In this document: positions 60,503 to 64,000 of the stretch, piece after piece | How positions within the stretch are numbered: position 1 is the stretch's first letter | Layout: each line of letters begins with the position of its first letter | DNA from: Thiohalophilus sp. | Lineage (GTDB): Bacteria; Pseudomonadota; Gammaproteobacteria; UBA6429; Thiohalophilaceae | Length of the DNA stretch: 64,000 nt | Reading direction: 5' to 3' | NCBI RefSeq assembly: GCF_034522235.1 | Contig: NZ_JAXHLN010000003.1 | Coordinates: 1,178,001-1,242,000, forward strand | The notes under the pieces: model-generated | What the model saw: the letters and a program-made list of their open reading frames with translations, nothing else | What the model was told of the DNA's origin: nothing | Database searches by the model: none | Position numbers and translations under genes: made by a program

Positions 60503-61984
60503 ATGTTTGAGCAAACCTTCAAAAATATCGACGATGTGCTCTGGAAAGAGGCCGGCTGCGCCACGGAGCTGGACTACACCGAGCAGACTTCCTGGATGCT
60601 GTTCCTCAAATACCTGGACGACCTGGAACGGGAGCGGGCCATGGAGGCCGAGCTGCGAGGCAAGTCCTACGATTTCATCATCGACGAGGACTACCGCTGG
60701 TCGAGCTGGGCCGCGCCGAAGAAGGCTGACGGCAGTTTCGACCATGACAATGCCCTGACCGGTGCCGATCTGATCCTGTTCGTGAACACCGAGCTGTTTC
60801 CCTATCTGCAGGGCTTTCGCGAGCGCGCCAGCGGCCCCGACACCATCGAATACAAGATCGGCGAGATCTTCAGTGAGATCCGCAGCAAGTTCCAGAGCGG
60901 CTACAGCCTGCGCGATGCCCTTGAACTGATCGATTCACTGAGCTTTCGCTCGCAGAAGGAGAAGCACGAGCTCTCGCACCTGTACGAGGCCAAGATCCGC
61001 AACATGGGCAACGCCGGGCGCAACGGTGGCGAGTACTACACCCCGCGCCCGCTGATCCGCGCCATGATCCGGGTAACCCGGCCCAGAATCGGCGAGCGCA
61101 TCTACGACGCCGCCGCCGGCTCGGCGGGCTTCCTGTGCGAGGCCCATGACTATCTGCGCTACGGACCGGACGGTCCCGAGGGTAACAACCCGCCCAAACT
61201 GTCCACCAAAGATCTGGAGACGCTGCAGGCCCGCACTTTCTACGCCAAGGAGAAAAAGAGCCTGCCCTATGTCATCGGGATCATGAACATGATCCTACAC
61301 GGCATCGAGACGCCCAACATCCAGCACACCAACAGCCTGACCGAGAACCTGAGCGACATTCAGGAGAAGGACCGCTTCGATGTCATCCTCGCCAACCCGC
61401 CCTTCGGCGGCAAGGAGCGCAAGGAAATCCAGCAGAACTTCGACATCAAGACGGGCGAGACGGCGTTCCTGTTCCTGCAGCACTTCATCAAATACCTCAA
61501 GGCGGGCGGCCGGGCGGCCATCGTCATCAAGAACACCTTCCTCTCCAACTCCGACAATGCCTCCCGAGCCCTGCGTAAGGAGCTGCTGGAAAACTGCAAC
61601 CTGCACACCATCCTCGACTGCCCGGGCGGTACATTTCTAGGTGCTGGTGTCAAAACAGTGGTGCTGTTCTTCGAGAAAGGCGCGCCGACGCAAAATATCT
61701 GGTACTACCACCTCGACCCCGGCCGCAGCCTGGGCAAGACCAACCCGCTCAACGACAACGACCTGAAGGAGTTCGTCGAGCTGCAGGCCAGCTTTGCCGA
61801 CTCTGATGAATCCTGGACGGTGAACATCGAGGACATCGATCAGGAAACCTGGAATCTGTCGGTGAAAAACCCCAGCAAGGTCGAAGAAGATCCCCTGCGC
61901 GATCCTGAGGTTATCATAAATGAGATTGAGACCCTCGATACGGAAAGCGAAGAGATTTTAGAAGGCATTAGGGGGATGCTATGA
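60503..61984 (+). CDS. hsdM: Type I restriction-modification DNA methyltransferase subunit HsdM
   Basis: The 493-residue protein starts MFEQTFKNIDDVLWKEAGCA. The motif GEYYTPRPLI (about 176-185) begins the methyltransferase domain, the SAM motif DAAAGSAGFL follows, and the catalytic NPPF is at about 298-301 (ILANPPFGGKERKE). HsdM methylates adenine as part of HsdM2S or HsdR2M2S. The gene has high GC, unlike hsdS. It overlaps hsdS by four bases (ATGA). Its first in-frame codon lacks a strong ribosome binding site. Confidence 0.96.
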   Translation: MFEQTFKNIDDVLWKEAGCATELDYTEQTSWMLFLKYLDDLERERAMEAELRGKSYDFIIDEDYRWSSWAAPKKADGSFDHDNALTGADLILFVNTELFPYLQGFRERASGPDTIEYKIGEIFSEIRSKFQSGYSLRDALELIDSLSFRSQKEKHELSHLYEAKIRNMGNAGRNGGEYYTPRPLIRAMIRVTRPRIGERIYDAAAGSAGFLCEAHDYLRYGPDGPEGNNPPKLSTKDLETLQARTFYAKEKKSLPYVIGIMNMILHGIETPNIQHTNSLTENLSDIQEKDRFDVILANPPFGGKERKEIQQNFDIKTGETAFLFLQHFIKYLKAGGRAAIVIKNTFLSNSDNASRALRKELLENCNLHTILDCPGGTFLGAGVKTVVLFFEKGAPTQNIWYYHLDPGRSLGKTNPLNDNDLKEFVELQASFADSDESWTVNIEDIDQETWNLSVKNPSKVEEDPLRDPEVIINEIETLDTESEEILEGIRGML

Positions 61985-63228
61985 AGGATGCAGCTAAATG
62001 TATAGCATTTTCAGAAATCGCTACTGTCTATAATGGCAATAGTATTTCAAAAAAGGAAAAGCAGGAAAAATATATAGGCCTAGATGAAGGTACCTCATAT
62101 ATCGCCACGAAAGATGTAGGGTTCGATCACTCAATAGATTATGAAAATGGGGTGCTTATACCAGACTCAGAAAGCAGTGAATTCAAAATTGCCCCGAAGA
62201 ATTCAGTTCTAATATGTGCCGAGGGTGGGAGCGCCGGTCGCAAAGTTGCCCATACTGATCGGGATGTACATTTTGGAAATAAGCTGTTCGCGTTAGTTCC
62301 AATGGACAGGGTCCGTAGTAAATATCTTTACTACTATACTCTCAGTAATGAATTTTTTGCACAGTTCTCAGAGTTAAAAGCAGGCTTAATTGGTGGCGTA
62401 TCTCTTAAGAAGTTTAAATCCATACTGATTCCACTGTTTGATTTGGACTACCAAAGTTATGTGATTGATTTTTTGAATGAAGCATTTAGTAACATTAATG
62501 ACGCAATTGCAAACACCAAAAAAAACTTAGGCAACATAGAAGAACTATATAAATCTTATCTAAATAAATTTTATCAAATCCCACAAGATTCTGTAGGCCA
62601 AAAATGGGAAGTTAGAAAGCTTAAAGAGCTTTGCGAAAAGATAACCGATGGTGTTCATAAAAAACCAACATATGTCGACAATGGTATCCCATTCATAAAA
62701 ATCAATAATCTAACTTCAGGGCCAGGAATTTCATTTGACGGTGTGAGCTATATTTCAGAAAAAGACCACAAAGAATTTACCAAGCGTACAAATCCTGAAA
62801 AAGGCGACATTTTAATAACAAAAGATGGAACTATTGGTGTCGTAAGAATTATTGATACCGATGTGGAGTTTTCCATTTTTGTTTCAGTAGCTCTTATTAA
62901 ACCCGAAGATAAAAAGCTTTCCCCATATTTAAAATATGCTCTAGAGTCACCCTTAATCCAGGATAAGATGAATCCTCAGGGCGCGGCTCTAAAACATATA
63001 TATCTTAAAGACTTGCGAGAATATTCAATTCCTTTAGCGCCAGAACCTGAAAGAACACAAATCGTAGATACATTAGATACTCTATCTGATGAAATCCAAC
63101 GATTAGAGCTGATCTATAACCAAAAACTTGCAGCTCTCAAAGAACTCAAACAATCCCTGCTGCAAAAGGCTTTCTCAGGCGAACTGTCTGCAGCGACAGA
63201 AAAAGAGGTTGAAGAGGCCGTCGCATGA
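61981..63228 (+). CDS. hsdS: Type I restriction-modification specificity subunit HsdS
   Basis: The 415-residue protein has two target-recognition domains and two conserved helical spacers. The first target region is about residues 5-165, followed by a spacer (LNEAFSNINDAIANTKKNLG). The second has KITDGVHKKPTYVDNGIPFI and TNPEKGDILITKDGTIGVVR, ending in LELIYNQKLAALKELKQSLL. The C-terminal KELKQSLLQKAFSGEL is a common HsdS end. The gene is AT-rich compared with both hsdM and hsdR, with changes near 61910 and 63150. It starts in an ATGA overlap with hsdM. Confidence 0.95.
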   Translation: MKDAAKCIAFSEIATVYNGNSISKKEKQEKYIGLDEGTSYIATKDVGFDHSIDYENGVLIPDSESSEFKIAPKNSVLICAEGGSAGRKVAHTDRDVHFGNKLFALVPMDRVRSKYLYYYTLSNEFFAQFSELKAGLIGGVSLKKFKSILIPLFDLDYQSYVIDFLNEAFSNINDAIANTKKNLGNIEELYKSYLNKFYQIPQDSVGQKWEVRKLKELCEKITDGVHKKPTYVDNGIPFIKINNLTSGPGISFDGVSYISEKDHKEFTKRTNPEKGDILITKDGTIGVVRIIDTDVEFSIFVSVALIKPEDKKLSPYLKYALESPLIQDKMNPQGAALKHIYLKDLREYSIPLAPEPERTQIVDTLDTLSDEIQRLELIYNQKLAALKELKQSLLQKAFSGELSAATEKEVEEAVA

Positions 63229-64000
63229 ATGAAGCCGAGACCCGCGCTGAACTCATCGATCCGGCTCTGAAGGAGGCCGGCTGGGGCGTGGTGGACGGCA
63301 GCCGGGTGCGGCGCGAGGTAATTGCACCAGGACGGCTAATTGGTGGCGGCCGGCGTGGCAAGCAGGACATTGCCGACTATGTGCTGATGTACCGAGGCCA
63401 GAAGCTGGCGGTCATCGAGGCCAAGAAGCGCAGCCTGCCTGACACCGAAGGGCTGGGGCAGGCCAAGCGCTACGCCGAACGCCTGCAGGCCCGCTTCGCC
63501 TACTCTACCAATGGCGTCGGTATCTACCGGGTGGACAGGCACACCGGCGAGGAAGGCTATGCGGAAGCCTTTCCGTCACCGGATGCTCTCTGGCAGGAAG
63601 CCTTTGCCGAAGGCAATGTCTGGCGCGAGCGCTTCGGTGCCGTGCCGTTCGAGGACAAGGGCGGTTTCTGGCAGGCGCGTTATTACCAGCACAATGCGAT
63701 TAACAAAGCGCTGGAGGCCATTGGTAATGGCCGTGACCGGATCCTGCTGACTCTTGCGACCGGCACAGGCAAGACGGCCATCGCCTTTCAGATCGCCTGG
63801 AAGCTGTTTCATGCCCGATGGAGCCTGGCAGCAAGGGAGAGTGGCGAGCCGGGACGCCAGCCGCGCATCCTGTTCCTGGCCGACCGCAACATTCTCGCCA
63901 ACCAGGCCTTCAACGACTTCTCGGCCTTTCCCGATGACGCACTGGTGCGCATCGACCCGGAGACCATCCGCAAGAAAGGCCGGGTGCCGAAAAATGGCAG
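63225..64000 (+). CDS. hsdR: Type I restriction endonuclease subunit HsdR, 3' end outside window
   Basis: About 258 residues are visible. The N-terminal PD-(D/E)XK nuclease is marked by ADYVLMYRGQKLAVIEAKKR, and the SF2 ATPase begins with Walker A LLTLATGTGKTAIAFQIAWK. HsdR translocates DNA and cuts at a distance from the recognition site. It starts at ATG 63225 in ATGA overlap with the hsdS stop. Nothing suggests a frameshift in the visible part. Confidence 0.93.
   Translation, partial: MNEAETRAELIDPALKEAGWGVVDGSRVRREVIAPGRLIGGGRRGKQDIADYVLMYRGQKLAVIEAKKRSLPDTEGLGQAKRYAERLQARFAYSTNGVGIYRVDRHTGEEGYAEAFPSPDALWQEAFAEGNVWRERFGAVPFEDKGGFWQARYYQHNAINKALEAIGNGRDRILLTLATGTGKTAIAFQIAWKLFHARWSLAARESGEPGRQPRILFLADRNILANQAFNDFSAFPDDALVRIDPETIRKKGRVPKNG

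Overview
The window looks like part of a GC-rich gammaproteobacterial chromosome. Three gene orders point there: rpsF-rpsR-DUF2232-rplI-dnaB-alr-radA, ffh-rpsP-rimM-trmD-rplS, and cinA-thpR-recA-recX-alaS-lysC-csrA-tRNA-Ser. A type II NADH dehydrogenase, DsbC, CnoX, YpjD and a 7Fe ferredoxin FdxA fit the same group. A free-living, possibly sulfur-oxidising gammaproteobacterium is a guess; the genus cannot be read from the sequence. Most of the window is dense housekeeping DNA, interrupted by two AT-richer accessory segments.

Layout. 1-9773 is core: partial ndh, tRNA-Leu(CAG), rnr-rlmB, the ribosomal operon rpsF-rpsR-DUF2232-rplI, then dnaB-alr. 9774-20131 is an accessory block between alr and radA. 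It starts with a cluster of stem-loops, then carries a PD-(D/E)XK-like gene and a DUF262 + HEPN gene pair. That pair has been hit twice by insertion sequences, an IS256-type element inside the DUF262 gene and an IS3-type element inside the last codons of the HEPN gene. A second IS256-type element, an orphan 161-residue gene and a truncated methyltransferase follow. 20179-55867 is core again: a lipoprotein, a PDC-like protein, radA, PilZ and FHA proteins, CorB/YpjD, a metallo-beta-lactamase-fold phosphodiesterase, ffh, rpsP-rimM-trmD-rplS, ogt-xerD, dsbC, cnoX, an AddAB-like helicase/nuclease pair, fdxA, mutS, recA-recX, alaS, lysC and csrA.

55868-64000 begins at the 3' end of tRNA-Ser(GCU), a common integration site, and looks like the left part of a genomic island. 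It carries a zinc-finger HNH-like gene, a HrgA-type HARE-HTH/nuclease gene, an array of TGTG motifs mostly 11 bp apart, a compact minus-strand operon with an AlpA-family regulator, an orphan gene, and a type I restriction-modification operon hsdM-hsdS-hsdR that runs off the end. The hsdS gene is much AT-richer than its partners, which suggests specificity-subunit exchange.

How the genes fit together. Most core genes serve translation (ribosomal proteins, RimM, TrmD, RlmB, AlaS, RNase R), replication and repair (DnaB, RadA, MutS, RecA/RecX, AddAB-like, Ogt, XerD), protein export (Ffh) and redox folding (DsbC, CnoX). The accessory genes are mainly defence-like. The most notable observation is that removing each insertion sequence plus one target duplication restores an uninterrupted DUF262-HEPN gene pair, so a two-gene defence-type module has been inactivated recently. 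Dispersed intergenic repeats of several kinds recur through the core.
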